DNA from: CAIOHW01 sp046317855
GTDB taxonomy: Bacteria; Bdellovibrionota; UBA1018
Reading direction: 5' to 3'
Assembly: GCA_046317855.1 (NCBI GenBank)
Contig: JBKCVM010000034.1
Coordinates: 3,953 to 67,952, forward strand
DNA length: 64,000 bases
Below are positions 42,815-52,048 of the stretch, piece after piece. Position 1 is the stretch's first letter. The number at the start of each line of letters is the position of its first letter. The notes below the pieces were generated by a model, which saw only the letters and a list, made by a program, of their open reading frames with translations, did not search any database and had not been told where the DNA came from. A program made the position numbers and the translations under genes.

Positions 42815-44311
42815 ATGTCCGTACCGCTGCAGATCCGAGTCACGAACACCCTGACGGGTAACAAAGAGCCGCTCCAAACTCGCGAGCCCGGCAAGATCAC
42901 GCTCTATTCTTGCGGCCCTACCGTTTACAACTTCATCCATATCGGCAATCTGCGCGCTGCACTGGCTGCTGATCTCTTCTTCCGATTTTTCAAGCGCGCC
43001 GGCTACCAGGTGAATTTTGTGCGCAACTATACGGATGTGGATGACAAGATCATCAAGCGCGCTCTTGAAGAAAGGATTACTTCAGAAGAAGTGGCCCGAA
43101 AGTACATTCAAGAGGTCGAGCGCGACTTTGCGCTGGCGGGCCTACAGGAGCCTACTCACAAGACCACAGTTACGACCCACATGCCTGAGATCGTAGCCAT
43201 GATCGAAAGGATCATTTCGAACGGCCACGGCTATGCTGTCGACGGAGAAGTGTTCTTTTCAGTTTCCAGTTTTCCTGAGTATGGAAAACTTTCGCACAAG
43301 AAACTGGACGAGCTTGAAGTGGGCGCCCGGGTCGAAGTCAACGAGCGTAAGCGCAGTGGACTTGATTTTTCGCTCTGGAAGCCTGCTAAGCCCGGAGAGC
43401 CTTCTTGGGATTCACCTTGGGGCAAGGGGCGGCCCGGCTGGCACATCGAGTGCTCGGCCATGGCGTCGAAGTGGCTGGGCGACCAGATTGACGTGCATCA
43501 CGGGGGCGAGGATCTGATTTTTCCGCACCACGAAAATGAGATTGCCCAGAGTGAGTGTGCGTCGGGCTGTGCTCCTTTTGTTAAATTTTGGCTGCATTCT
43601 GCTTTTCTGACGATCTCTAAAGAAAAAATGTCCAAGAGTGTGGGCAACGTGTTTTTGGCGCGGGAGTTTTTGTCGCAGTACTCAGGTGAGGTGGCTCGGG
43701 CGCTTCTGCTTTCAGCCCATTATCGTTCGATCCTCGATTTTAGTGAGGACTCCATCGATCAGGCGCTGACTGGGCTCTCGCGTATCTATGAGGCTAAGCA
43801 AAAAGCTTTCGATTTGCTCAAGACCAGACGTGCAGTGCCGGACCTGAGGGCCGAGGCCATCTGGGGAGAGTTTGTGCAAGATTGCGAGAAGACTCGAAGG
43901 CTTTTTGACGAGGCCATGTGCAACGACTTTAATACTCCAGAAGTCTTTGCGGCGCTCTTTCAGTTGGTGCGCGAGTTCAATCGTGTCTCGGCCGAACCTC
44001 TGGCGTTGGCCACGCCTGCAGCGAGCTTGGGAGCCCAAGCTTTGGTGGATCTGCTTGAAAAAGACCTGGGAGAGATCACTGGGATCGGGCGGCAAGATCC
44101 AGTGCGTGCTCTGGCTGATCTTTCTCGGATTCGAGCGGCACGCGCAGGCAGCAAGATTACTCCTGAGCAGGTGGAGTCACTTCTGGTCGAACGCAGAGAG
44201 GCCAGAAAAGCCAAAAACTTTGCGCGGGCCGATGATATCCGCAAGGAGCTCGATGCGCAGGGTGTGACGATCAAGGACGGTCCCCAGGGTACAACCTGGG
44301 AGTACCGCTGA
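42815..44311 (+). CDS. cysS: Cysteine-tRNA ligase
   Basis: The 498-residue class I synthetase charges tRNA-Cys. It shows the zinc-binding LYSCGPTVYN, the HIGH-type FIHIGNLRAAL, WHIECSAMA and HHENEIAQSE (further zinc ligands), KMSKS in KEKMSKSVGN, and the C-terminal DALR-type helical domain. The start is fixed by homology at MSVPLQIRVTNTLTGNKEP; the ATG abuts the U8 tract of the terminator, leaving no free Shine-Dalgarno. It must be served by read-through, a promoter inside carD, or an unusual start mechanism. Confidence 0.96.
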   Translation: MSVPLQIRVTNTLTGNKEPLQTREPGKITLYSCGPTVYNFIHIGNLRAALAADLFFRFFKRAGYQVNFVRNYTDVDDKIIKRALEERITSEEVARKYIQEVERDFALAGLQEPTHKTTVTTHMPEIVAMIERIISNGHGYAVDGEVFFSVSSFPEYGKLSHKKLDELEVGARVEVNERKRSGLDFSLWKPAKPGEPSWDSPWGKGRPGWHIECSAMASKWLGDQIDVHHGGEDLIFPHHENEIAQSECASGCAPFVKFWLHSAFLTISKEKMSKSVGNVFLAREFLSQYSGEVARALLLSAHYRSILDFSEDSIDQALTGLSRIYEAKQKAFDLLKTRRAVPDLRAEAIWGEFVQDCEKTRRLFDEAMCNDFNTPEVFAALFQLVREFNRVSAEPLALATPAASLGAQALVDLLEKDLGEITGIGRQDPVRALADLSRIRAARAGSKITPEQVESLLVERREARKAKNFARADDIRKELDAQGVTIKDGPQGTTWEYR

Positions 44312-44322
44312 GGGCGCCTGCA

Positions 44323-46503
44323 GTGGCTCCAGTTTTTGGAGATCGAAAGTTCAAGCTGGCCACACCTTTTCAGCCAACCGGTGACCAGCCGCAGGCAATC
44401 GAGGCGCTCTCTCGGGGATTGATTCAAGGTCAAAAGAGTCAGGTGCTTTTGGGGGTCACGGGCTCGGGTAAGACCTTTACGATGGCCAACGTCATTGCCC
44501 GAGTGAACAAGCCCACGTTGATTCTGTGCCATAACAAGACACTCGCAGCGCAATTGTTCTCGGAATTTAGGGAGTTCTTTCCAGAAAATGCTGTCGAGTA
44601 CTTCGTCAGCTACTACGACTATTACCAGCCTGAAGCCTATATTCCTTCGACCGACACTTATATCGAGAAGGACTCAGCCATCAATGAGGAGATCGACAAG
44701 CTCAGGCATTCAGCTACTCGGTCGCTACTGGATCGCAACGACGTGATCATCGTTTCTTCAATCTCCTGCATCTACGGTCTGGGTTCGCCCGAAGCTTATG
44801 AGGGCATGCTGCTCTATCTTGAAGAGGGGCGCGAGCTGAAGCGACAAGAAATGCTGCATAAGCTCATCGAGATCCAGTACCAGCGCAATGACGTAGATTT
44901 TCATCGCGGAACGTTTCGGGTGCGCGGGGATGTGGTGGAGATTTTTCCTGCCTACGAAGAAGATCGTGCGATTCGTGTGGAGTTTTTTGGAGATGAGATT
45001 GAGAGCCTTTCTGAAATTGACCCTCTCCGAGGAGTGAGGCTGCAAAAAATCCCTAAAGTAACGATCTATCCGGGTAGCCACTATGTAACGACGGCCGAGA
45101 GCCGCAAGCGGGCAATCGAATCTATCCGGATCGAACTCAGAGAGCGCCTGCAAGAATTGCGAGTGAACCAGCGGCTGCTCGAGGCGCAGCGGCTAGAACA
45201 GAGGACGATGTTTGACCTCGAGATGATGGAAGAGATTGGCTTCTGTCAGGGGATTGAAAACTATTCTCGGCACCTGACCGGTCGTCCGCCTGGAGCCCCG
45301 CCGCCCACGTTGCTGGAGTATTTTTCTAAAGATTGGCTTCTGGTCGTCGATGAAAGTCACGTGACTGTCCCGCAAATCGGAGGAATGTACCGAGGGGATC
45401 GCGCGCGAAAATCCACTCTCGTCGAACACGGTTTCAGACTTCCGTCCGCGCTCGATAATCGCCCGCTGAACTTCGAGGAGTGGGAGGGGTGCCTCAATCA
45501 GACGGTTTTTGTTTCTGCCACCCCTGGGGAGTATGAGCTTGTAAAAACGGGCGGAGAAGTGGTCGAGCAGGTGATTCGTCCGACCGGTCTTTTGGATCCA
45601 ATCGTCGAAGTGAGACCGGCTGGAACCCAAGTGGATGACCTACTGGGTGAGATCCGCAAACGCACTGAGAAAGGCCATCGTGTGCTCGTGACGACTCTCA
45701 CCAAGAAGCTTGCCGAAGACCTGACGCGCTACTCCACCGAAAAAGGCGTGAAGGTGAAGTACCTCCACTCTGACATCGACACGCTCGAGCGCATCGAAAT
45801 CCTGCGAGACCTGCGAATGGGGCTCTTTGATGTCCTGATCGGGATCAATCTTCTCAGGGAGGGGTTGGACCTGCCAGAGGTCTCTCTCGTGGCGATCTTG
45901 GATGCCGACAAAGAGGGCTTCTTGCGCAGTCAGCGTTCGCTGATCCAGACGATCGGGCGCGCAGCGCGAAATGCAGAGGGTTTTGTTGTTCTGTACGCTG
46001 ACAAAGTTACCGATAGTATGCGGGTAGCGATCGACGAAACCCGACGAAGACGGGCCATCCAAGAAGAGTATAATCTTAAAAACGGGATCACTCCGCGCAC
46101 GGTGCAGAAGGCTATTCCTGCACCCATGGTTTCGGGTGAGGGGACAGAGGGGGGTGATGGCAGTTTTGTTTCAAGCGCCCGAAAGTCCGAAAAGCAAAAC
46201 TCGGCTGTACTGGCCAAACGGGCACTCCGGACCGGGGCTGGATCAGGGCACTCCAAGAGCCTTTGGACGGCCGCCGAAGACGCCGTGGCTGGGCTTGACC
46301 TTCTCGATGCCGCAGCAACCGTCGATGCGATTGCTGAGACAGCCGGTGAGTATTTCACCAAGATCGAGGAACTTGCTAAATCTATGCGCAAGATGGAAGC
46401 AGACATGCGCGAGGCTGCGCAGAAGCTTGACTTCGAGCAGGCGGCCCGCCTGAGAGATAGGCTTCGAAGACTTCGTGCTCTATCGCTCGGGCTGGCACTC
46501 TAA
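44323..46503 (+). CDS. uvrB: UvrABC system protein B
   Basis: UvrB is the damage-verifying helicase of nucleotide excision repair. The 726-residue protein has Walker A GVTGSGKTF, the beta-hairpin region YYDYYQPEAYIPSTDTYIEKDSAINEEID, DESHVT (motif II), LLREGLDLPEVSLVAILDADKEGFLRS and QTIGRAARN (motifs V-VI), and a C-terminal UVR domain (MEADMREAAQKLDFEQAARLRDRL) that binds UvrC. The start is GTG at 44323. Between core and UVR domain there is an Ala/Ser/Lys-rich linker, about 50 residues longer than in E. coli UvrB. Confidence 0.97.
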   Translation: MAPVFGDRKFKLATPFQPTGDQPQAIEALSRGLIQGQKSQVLLGVTGSGKTFTMANVIARVNKPTLILCHNKTLAAQLFSEFREFFPENAVEYFVSYYDYYQPEAYIPSTDTYIEKDSAINEEIDKLRHSATRSLLDRNDVIIVSSISCIYGLGSPEAYEGMLLYLEEGRELKRQEMLHKLIEIQYQRNDVDFHRGTFRVRGDVVEIFPAYEEDRAIRVEFFGDEIESLSEIDPLRGVRLQKIPKVTIYPGSHYVTTAESRKRAIESIRIELRERLQELRVNQRLLEAQRLEQRTMFDLEMMEEIGFCQGIENYSRHLTGRPPGAPPPTLLEYFSKDWLLVVDESHVTVPQIGGMYRGDRARKSTLVEHGFRLPSALDNRPLNFEEWEGCLNQTVFVSATPGEYELVKTGGEVVEQVIRPTGLLDPIVEVRPAGTQVDDLLGEIRKRTEKGHRVLVTTLTKKLAEDLTRYSTEKGVKVKYLHSDIDTLERIEILRDLRMGLFDVLIGINLLREGLDLPEVSLVAILDADKEGFLRSQRSLIQTIGRAARNAEGFVVLYADKVTDSMRVAIDETRRRRAIQEEYNLKNGITPRTVQKAIPAPMVSGEGTEGGDGSFVSSARKSEKQNSAVLAKRALRTGAGSGHSKSLWTAAEDAVAGLDLLDAAATVDAIAETAGEYFTKIEELAKSMRKMEADMREAAQKLDFEQAARLRDRLRRLRALSLGLAL

Positions 46504-46527
46504 GCGCATTTGCCCTAGAACCTCGGC

Positions 46528-48603
46528 ATGCCCAATCGTCTTGCCTTCGAGAAAAGCCCGTACCTTCGTCAGCATCAGGACAACCCCGTGGATTGGTATC
46601 CCTGGGGAGAAGAAGCCTTTGAGACTGCACGGAAAGCTGACAAGCCGATTCTGCTGAGCGTAGGTTATTCGGCCTGTCATTGGTGCCATGTCATGGCCCA
46701 TGAGAGTTTTGAGAATCCTCAGATTGCCGCCCTGATGAATGAACATTTCGTCAACATCAAGGTGGATCGTGAGGAGCACCCGGATGTGGATCAGATTTAT
46801 CAGCAAGTCACCCAGTTGATGACGCGTTCTGGAGGCTGGCCACTCACTGTGTTTTTGACGCCGGAGCTCAAGCCCTACTTTGGCGGAACTTATTATCCGC
46901 CTGAGGATCGCTACGGGCGGCCGGGGTTTCCGCGGTTGCTCGAGGCCCTCTCGCGCGCCTATCGTGAGCAGCGGGGCGATGTGCAAGAGAATGCCCGGAG
47001 TCTCCTAGAGGCCATGCAAGATCAGTTGCCAGCAGCTGCGGCGCAAGTTTCGCGAGCGACGCTTTTGGGGGAGCTTTCTGAAGCTTCTCAACGATTACTT
47101 GGGATCATGGATTGGGAACACGGCGGGCTCGGCAGGGCTCCAAAGTTTCCAAACGTGATGGCGCTATCGTTTCTTTGGCGAAGCGGGCAGGCCTTTGAAA
47201 ATCCGGCCGCAAGGCAGGCAGTGATCTTGTCGCTGGTGCGGATGGCCGAGGGAGGAATTTACGATCAGCTAGGGGGCGGATTTCATCGGTACTCAGTCGA
47301 TGAACGATGGGCAGTTCCCCATTTTGAGAAGATGCTTTACGACAACGCGCTCTTGCTTCGGCTTTACTCAGAAGTGTTGCTTGGAGCGGGAGCAGAACTA
47401 AAGCCGGAGTTTAGGTCCCTTTTTTTGGAAGTGGTTTCTGAGACGGTTGAGTATGTGCTCCGGGAGATGACCACATCCCTGGGGGCATTTTATAGTGCGC
47501 AGGATGCGGATTCTGAGGGCGAGGAAGGCAAGTTTTTTGCGTGGACTCCAGCAGAGATTGAAAAAGTCCTCTCTCCAGATGAGGCCCGCGTTTTTTGTCT
47601 GCGCTATGGGGTCACGAGCGAGGGAAATTTTGAGCATGGCACCACGGTGCTTCACTTAGCCCGGGGCTTGGACGCTGTGGCCCAGGAGAGTGGACTTTCG
47701 GTAGAGGAGGTCAAAGAAAACCTGGCGTTTGGCTGCGCAAAGCTGAGGGAAGTGAGGGGCGCACGGGTGGCTCCAGGCCTCGACGACAAAATTCTAGTTT
47801 CTTGGAACGGACTGATGGTGACTGGCCTTGGGTGGGCGTCGAAGGCACTGGGTCAGGCCGGGAGAGCCAAGCTTGCGCATCGCGCTTGGATTGCTGCCCA
47901 CCGCGCACTCGACTGGATCTCGGAGCATGCGGCTGGGGAGGCAGATGGATCCCTCTATGCGGTGCTTGCTTCAGATGGAAAGCCTCGGATAGCGGGGAGG
48001 CTCGATGATTCTGCTTTTTTGATTCGCGGTGCGATGGATTTGCTTCGGTTTCTACCTGAGGAAGCTCTTTCTCATCGCTATCCGATCCTGATTTCTCGAG
48101 TGAAGCTCTGGGCCCAGGGCGCCTGGAAGCAGTTTGCTGATACTCAGAGTTCAGGTTTTTTTATGACTCAAGGCTCGCGTTCGGATCTCATTCAACGCCC
48201 ACTGAGTGTGCACGATCAGGCGATTCCGTCGGGAGCGGCGGTGTTTTTAGACTGTTTACTGGAGCTCAGGGAGCTGGGAGTCGAACTTGAGGTAGGAGAG
48301 CGTCAGCTGGATTCAGGTCAGCTCGAGCAACGTTTGATGGATCATCGGCCTCTTGCGATCAAAAACCCTTTTGGTCTTTCAGAGATGGCAAGCGTGCTTC
48401 TCAAGTACGCACTGGGCGTGGTGGTGATTAAGGGTAAGAAGAGCCAAGAACTTCAAGGCCATTTTGCAGTAGTGCAGGAGAGTGCGCTCGGTGCGCCGCT
48501 GCAGCTCTGTCATCAGCAGACGTGTATCCAAGCCTCAGTTCAAGAGATCGCCCGCCGGCTTGGAGAGAAATTGGTTTCAAGATTGCATTCTCCTCAGCCG
48601 TAA
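46528..48603 (+). CDS. YyaL/SSP411-type thioredoxin-domain protein
   Basis: The 691-residue protein has an N-terminal thioredoxin-like DUF255 domain with CxxC at about 51-54 (GYSACHWCHVMAHESFE), followed by PYFGGTYYPPEDRYGRPGF and then a long alpha/alpha-toroid domain like that of N-acylglucosamine 2-epimerases and glycoside hydrolases (YDQLGGGFHRYSVDERWAVPHFEKMLYDNA, SAQDADSEGEEGKFFAWT). The family is widespread but its reaction is not established; the histidine-rich HFEKMLYDN block is its hallmark. It follows uvrB after 24 bases. Confidence 0.9.
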   Translation: MPNRLAFEKSPYLRQHQDNPVDWYPWGEEAFETARKADKPILLSVGYSACHWCHVMAHESFENPQIAALMNEHFVNIKVDREEHPDVDQIYQQVTQLMTRSGGWPLTVFLTPELKPYFGGTYYPPEDRYGRPGFPRLLEALSRAYREQRGDVQENARSLLEAMQDQLPAAAAQVSRATLLGELSEASQRLLGIMDWEHGGLGRAPKFPNVMALSFLWRSGQAFENPAARQAVILSLVRMAEGGIYDQLGGGFHRYSVDERWAVPHFEKMLYDNALLLRLYSEVLLGAGAELKPEFRSLFLEVVSETVEYVLREMTTSLGAFYSAQDADSEGEEGKFFAWTPAEIEKVLSPDEARVFCLRYGVTSEGNFEHGTTVLHLARGLDAVAQESGLSVEEVKENLAFGCAKLREVRGARVAPGLDDKILVSWNGLMVTGLGWASKALGQAGRAKLAHRAWIAAHRALDWISEHAAGEADGSLYAVLASDGKPRIAGRLDDSAFLIRGAMDLLRFLPEEALSHRYPILISRVKLWAQGAWKQFADTQSSGFFMTQGSRSDLIQRPLSVHDQAIPSGAAVFLDCLLELRELGVELEVGERQLDSGQLEQRLMDHRPLAIKNPFGLSEMASVLLKYALGVVVIKGKKSQELQGHFAVVQESALGAPLQLCHQQTCIQASVQEIARRLGEKLVSRLHSPQP

Positions 48604-48656
48604 AACCTATTTGATCTTCAAGAGTATTGAAGAGTGGTCTGGAGGCTAAGGTAAAG

Positions 48657-49250
48657 ATGAGTAAATTTAAAAACAGAAGGCAGGCCCTTGCCTGGAGTTT
48701 CATTGCGATGGCGGGTTTAGGTGCAAGTTTGGCACTGGCTGGTGAGGGTTACCAGGGATCTGGCGCTGTGGGAGAAAAGGAGATCCAGCGTGAGATCAAA
48801 GACGAGGCCGCACGGTTGAGTTTGGCTCCGCACTCGATCATGCTCGAGACTGAGCTGATGACAGCGCTTGATCAGGTGCGAGGGCTCAAGGCGCAGGTCA
48901 AAACGGCACAGTCGCAGCCCAACCCAGAATTCGTAGAGCACTACCGCGAGCATCGTCGCGAGATCGGTGATTCGGTTAAATCTGCAAAGAGTCATGAAAG
49001 CGAGATTCGCTCTCGGGCGGTTCGCTTTCCGTCAGTAGCCACGAGCGAGCAGTACAAATCATTGAGCCCCGCATTGGGTGAGCTGGAGAGACTGAACCAG
49101 CAGTGGGACAAGCAAGCCACCGTGCGCAGCTACTGGAATGATCCTGCTCGGGTGACCTCTGATTTAGATCAGCTGGAGCGACGCCTTTCGACTGCAATCG
49201 AGAAGGCTCGAAGCTTCAATGCAAGGCTGGATGTCAGCGAGATCGGATGA
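48657..49250 (+). CDS. Secreted helical protein of unknown function
   Basis: A 197-residue protein with a signal peptide (SFIAMAGLGASLALAGEG, cleavage near residue 31) and a mature part made mostly of helices with coiled-coil character (LETELMTALDQVRGLKAQVKTA, ELERLNQQWDKQATVRSYWND, DLDQLERRLSTAIEKARSF). No cysteines or catalytic motifs are evident. The ATG at 48657 is 11 nt after GGAGG and gives the signal peptide; an upstream TTG is less likely. A terminator follows. I do not recognise the family. Confidence 0.7.
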   Translation: MSKFKNRRQALAWSFIAMAGLGASLALAGEGYQGSGAVGEKEIQREIKDEAARLSLAPHSIMLETELMTALDQVRGLKAQVKTAQSQPNPEFVEHYREHRREIGDSVKSAKSHESEIRSRAVRFPSVATSEQYKSLSPALGELERLNQQWDKQATVRSYWNDPARVTSDLDQLERRLSTAIEKARSFNARLDVSEIG

Positions 49251-49269
49251 CGCTGTTCCAAAGGGCAAA

Positions 49270-49313
49270 AAGGCGGAAGTCGCATGGAAGCGATTTCCGC
49301 CTTGTTGTCTTTT
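49270..49313. terminator. Bidirectional-looking terminator between convergent genes
   Basis: AAGGCGGAAGTCGC (49270-49283) pairs with GCGATTTCCGCCTT (49290-49303) with one G-T wobble and a 6-base loop; TTGTTGTCTTTTT follows on the plus strand and a short A run precedes it. It separates the secreted unknown protein gene from the convergent zinc-ribbon/Tudor gene. Confidence 0.8.
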
Positions 49314-49351
49314 TCTGATTCTTTTTATCGACTCGGTCTGGGGTTCAGAAA

Positions 49352-49801
49352 TCAGGCCCCGCCGTGGATCAGAACTTTAATGTCCGTGCGAAAGATCACT
49401 TCCAGTTTATTCGGGTAAATGAGCTTTCCGACGATGCCTTCACCGAAGTTGGGGTGCTTGATCTTGTCGCCAAGAATGAATTTCCCTTTCAATGAATAGC
49501 TCTTGAACGGTGCGTCACGGTGAGAGGCCATGAGTTTTTCCCACTCCGCTTCGATCGTCGATGCCGAAGGTGAGCCATCCTCAGACTTTTTGGAGGCCCG
49601 TTTTTTCTTGGGCGCTACTTCAGTTACTCCCTTGGGTGCCTTGAAGGCGTGGGTCTTCTTGCAGGTTTTGCATTCGACCTTCGCGATTTTGTCGCCCTTC
49701 ATTGAAACGATCAGGTGGGCGAGATCGATCTTGCAGCTCGTGCAATAAGCCAAAGTTTCTTGGGCGACTGCAGCGGAACCGGTCGTCTTGGTGGGTGCCA
49801 T
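49352..49801 (-). CDS. Zinc-ribbon plus Tudor-like domain protein
   Basis: From the ATG at 49801 (GAGGAG seven bases upstream) the protein has 149 residues. The N-terminal part has two CxxC pairs, YCTSCKIDL and CKTCKKTH, a likely zinc ribbon. A basic linker (APKKKRASKKS) follows. The C-terminal part KFILGDKIKHPNFGEGIVGKLIYPNKLEVIF is like the Tudor-like tail of UvrD/PcrA and the RNA polymerase-binding fold of CarD/Mfd. The combination suggests a nucleic-acid or RNA polymerase adaptor. It is divergent from uvrC with 65 bases between starts. Function unknown. Confidence 0.8.
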   Translation of the reverse strand: MAPTKTTGSAAVAQETLAYCTSCKIDLAHLIVSMKGDKIAKVECKTCKKTHAFKAPKGVTEVAPKKKRASKKSEDGSPSASTIEAEWEKLMASHRDAPFKSYSLKGKFILGDKIKHPNFGEGIVGKLIYPNKLEVIFRTDIKVLIHGGA

Positions 49802-49866
49802 GAGTTTTCTCCTCGAGAAGAACCAAAAATTGAGTAAATCTGCGAGATTACTTATAGGTAAGTGGG

Positions 49867-51636
49867 ATGGAAAATCAAGCTCCAAACCCTGCCGAGCTCC
49901 GGGCCTTGCTACTGATCAAAGCCCGTGAAATCTCAACCTCCCCTGGCTGCTACCTGATGAAGGACGCAGAGGGGACAATCTTGTATGTCGGCAAGGCAAA
50001 GAACCTTCGAAACCGGGTTTCGAGCTATTTTCAGGCGGGGATTCACGAGCGGACCCGTACTGAACTCCTCGTGTCGCTGGTTGATCACTTTGACTTGATT
50101 CTGACTGAAACCGAGGATGAGGCCCTCATTCTTGAGTGCACTTTGATCAAGAAGCACCGGCCCAAGTTCAATGTCAGACTCAAGGATGACAAGGCCTATC
50201 CCTATCTCAAGGTTGCGATCACAGAGGCTTTTCCTAGAATTGAGTGGACCCGAAAGGTCCGAAAAGACGGAGCCAGGTATTTTGGCCCTTTTCCTTCTTC
50301 TTGGGCCGCGCGCCAGACCCTCCAGATCTTAAATGAACGGTTTCAGCTCAGAGATTGCTCAGATAACACTTTCAGACATCGAGGCCGCCCCTGTCTGCTC
50401 TACCAGATCGGAAAGTGCTCTGGCCCCTGTGTGAGGATCGTGGATGAGGCCGGGTACCGGGGCCAAATCGATCAGGCAGTCGCTGTTCTTGAAGGGCGTT
50501 CGGATGGGCTGATCAACGAACTGCGTGCATCCATGACTGAAGCAGCTCAGGCGGAGGAGTTCGAGCAGGCCGCTGAACTCAGAGATGAGATTGCTGCGCT
50601 GGAAGGAGTCACCGCGATTCAGGGGGTGCAAGAAGCGGGGGTGGATCGGGATCGTGATGTGGTGGGAATTGCCCGTACAGAATTTCTAGCACACGCAGTC
50701 TTGCTGCAGATTCGGGGTGGAAAACTTTTGGCTGTGCGCCATTTTGACCTGCAGAACGCGGACGCTTCACAGAGTGATGGAGAGATTCTTGATCAAGTGC
50801 TTACCCAATACTATGTCTCGCTTGAAAAAGCGGACCCCAACGATGATCGAGTTTTTCCGGGCGGCTCTGGTCTGGCTCAGCCATCTGAGGTGTTGCTTCC
50901 GATTGCGCCTGAAAATACCGCTGATCTCGAGCTTCTCGAGCGTAGCCTCGGACTCAGGATTCGTCTGGCTGAGACCCCTCAGGACGAGCAGGTGCTCAAT
51001 GTTGCCCGGCAAAATGCGCGTTACGCCGTTGAGCAGCACGCTCGGCGCACCGCGGGGCACGGAATAGCAGCCCTTGAAGAGGTTCAAGAGAAGTTGGGAC
51101 TTCAACGGTTGCCCCACCGGATTGAGTGTTACGACATTTCAAATATCCAGGGCCAGGATGCAGTGGCTTCACGAGTCGTCTTCATCGATGGCGCTCCCGA
51201 TAAAAATCTCTACCGGCGTTACAAGATCCGAACGGTCGAGGGTTCGAATGATTTTGCAATGATGAAAGAAGTCTTGGGGCGGAGATTTGAGTCCAATTCG
51301 GAGTCGGATCCAGAAATGCCAGATCTCGTAGTGGTGGATGGTGGCAAAGGCCAACTCTCGCAGGCGGTAGCTATTCTTGACGAACTGCAAGTTCAAGGAG
51401 TGGCGGTAGTTGGCCTAGCAAAAGCGCGCACTGAGAGGGACTTTAAATCTTCTGAAGTGAATTCAAGCCTCGAACGGATTTTTATTCCCAATCGCAAGAA
51501 TCCGGTGAGCCTGCTTCCTCACCAGGCTGCCTACAAACTCCTGGTTCACGTGCGCGATGAAGCCCATCGTTTTGCAGTGAGCTACCACCGCCTGCTGCGC
51601 TCCAAGCGAGTGATGGGCCGCAGCACTCCAAGCTGA
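49867..51636 (+). CDS. uvrC: UvrABC system protein C without C-terminal HhH
   Basis: UvrC makes both incisions in excision repair. The 589-residue protein has the GIY-YIG domain (PGCYLMKDAEGTILYVGKAKNLRNR), the Cys-rich connector, a UVR motif (AEEFEQAAELRDEIAAL) and the RNase H-like 5' nuclease domain (IECYDISNIQGQDAVAS, DLVVVDGGKGQLSQAV, RDEAHRFAVSYHR). It then stops at SKRVMGRSTPS, exactly where other UvrC proteins enter the helix-hairpin-helix pair that binds DNA. Reading on in other frames shows no HhH, so this looks like a natural truncation, not a simple frameshift. Confidence 0.95.
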   Translation: MENQAPNPAELRALLLIKAREISTSPGCYLMKDAEGTILYVGKAKNLRNRVSSYFQAGIHERTRTELLVSLVDHFDLILTETEDEALILECTLIKKHRPKFNVRLKDDKAYPYLKVAITEAFPRIEWTRKVRKDGARYFGPFPSSWAARQTLQILNERFQLRDCSDNTFRHRGRPCLLYQIGKCSGPCVRIVDEAGYRGQIDQAVAVLEGRSDGLINELRASMTEAAQAEEFEQAAELRDEIAALEGVTAIQGVQEAGVDRDRDVVGIARTEFLAHAVLLQIRGGKLLAVRHFDLQNADASQSDGEILDQVLTQYYVSLEKADPNDDRVFPGGSGLAQPSEVLLPIAPENTADLELLERSLGLRIRLAETPQDEQVLNVARQNARYAVEQHARRTAGHGIAALEEVQEKLGLQRLPHRIECYDISNIQGQDAVASRVVFIDGAPDKNLYRRYKIRTVEGSNDFAMMKEVLGRRFESNSESDPEMPDLVVVDGGKGQLSQAVAILDELQVQGVAVVGLAKARTERDFKSSEVNSSLERIFIPNRKNPVSLLPHQAAYKLLVHVRDEAHRFAVSYHRLLRSKRVMGRSTPS

Positions 51637-51776
51637 ATCTTTTGCCTATCGAGAGGACTTAGCCTGCAAATTGCTAGTCCAACTCTCTGCAGGAGAGTGG
51701 CAGGGGCAAATCTTTCCCGTTCAGGGCCTGCGCCGTTGTGCCGAAAAAGCAGGTGTCAGCAAGGGGAGACGCAGGT

Positions 51777-51992
51777 ATGTCAGATCAGAACGCTCAGAAT
51801 ACTCCTTCAGTGCCCAATTCAGTGGTGGGGAGCAGTCGTGAGATCTTACTTCAGTACACCCATTGCTCCGCCTGCAAGGCCCGTCTTCATTTCACGTATG
51901 TCACTGACTTTAGTCGCAATTTGACTCAAGAGTCAGCGCGTTGCCCTGAGTGTCATCTGCAGTCTCACAAGGTCATGCACCGTCTTCAATAG
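51777..51992 (+). CDS. Small zinc-ribbon protein
   Basis: A 71-residue protein with two CxxC pairs, HCSACKAR at about 30 and RCPECHLQ near 57, spaced as in a zinc ribbon, and a His-rich end. GGAG lies 8 nt before the ATG at 51777, which I prefer over an in-frame ATG 39 bases upstream. It stands alone between uvrC and the UDG-like gene on the same strand. Function unknown; such single ribbons often bind RNA, DNA or a partner protein. Confidence 0.65.
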   Translation: MSDQNAQNTPSVPNSVVGSSREILLQYTHCSACKARLHFTYVTDFSRNLTQESARCPECHLQSHKVMHRLQ

Positions 51993-52048
51993 GCGGGCTC
52001 TCATGAGCAGCCTTTTCAGGTCTGCGCACCTATGCCAAAACCGCCTCC

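Noticed and set aside
51637..51776. A frameshifted remainder of uvrC holding the HhH domain
   Set aside because: Translating past the stop in the three frames gives no helix-hairpin-helix pattern; only a short hairpin (ACTCTC/GAGAGT at 51682-51698) is seen.
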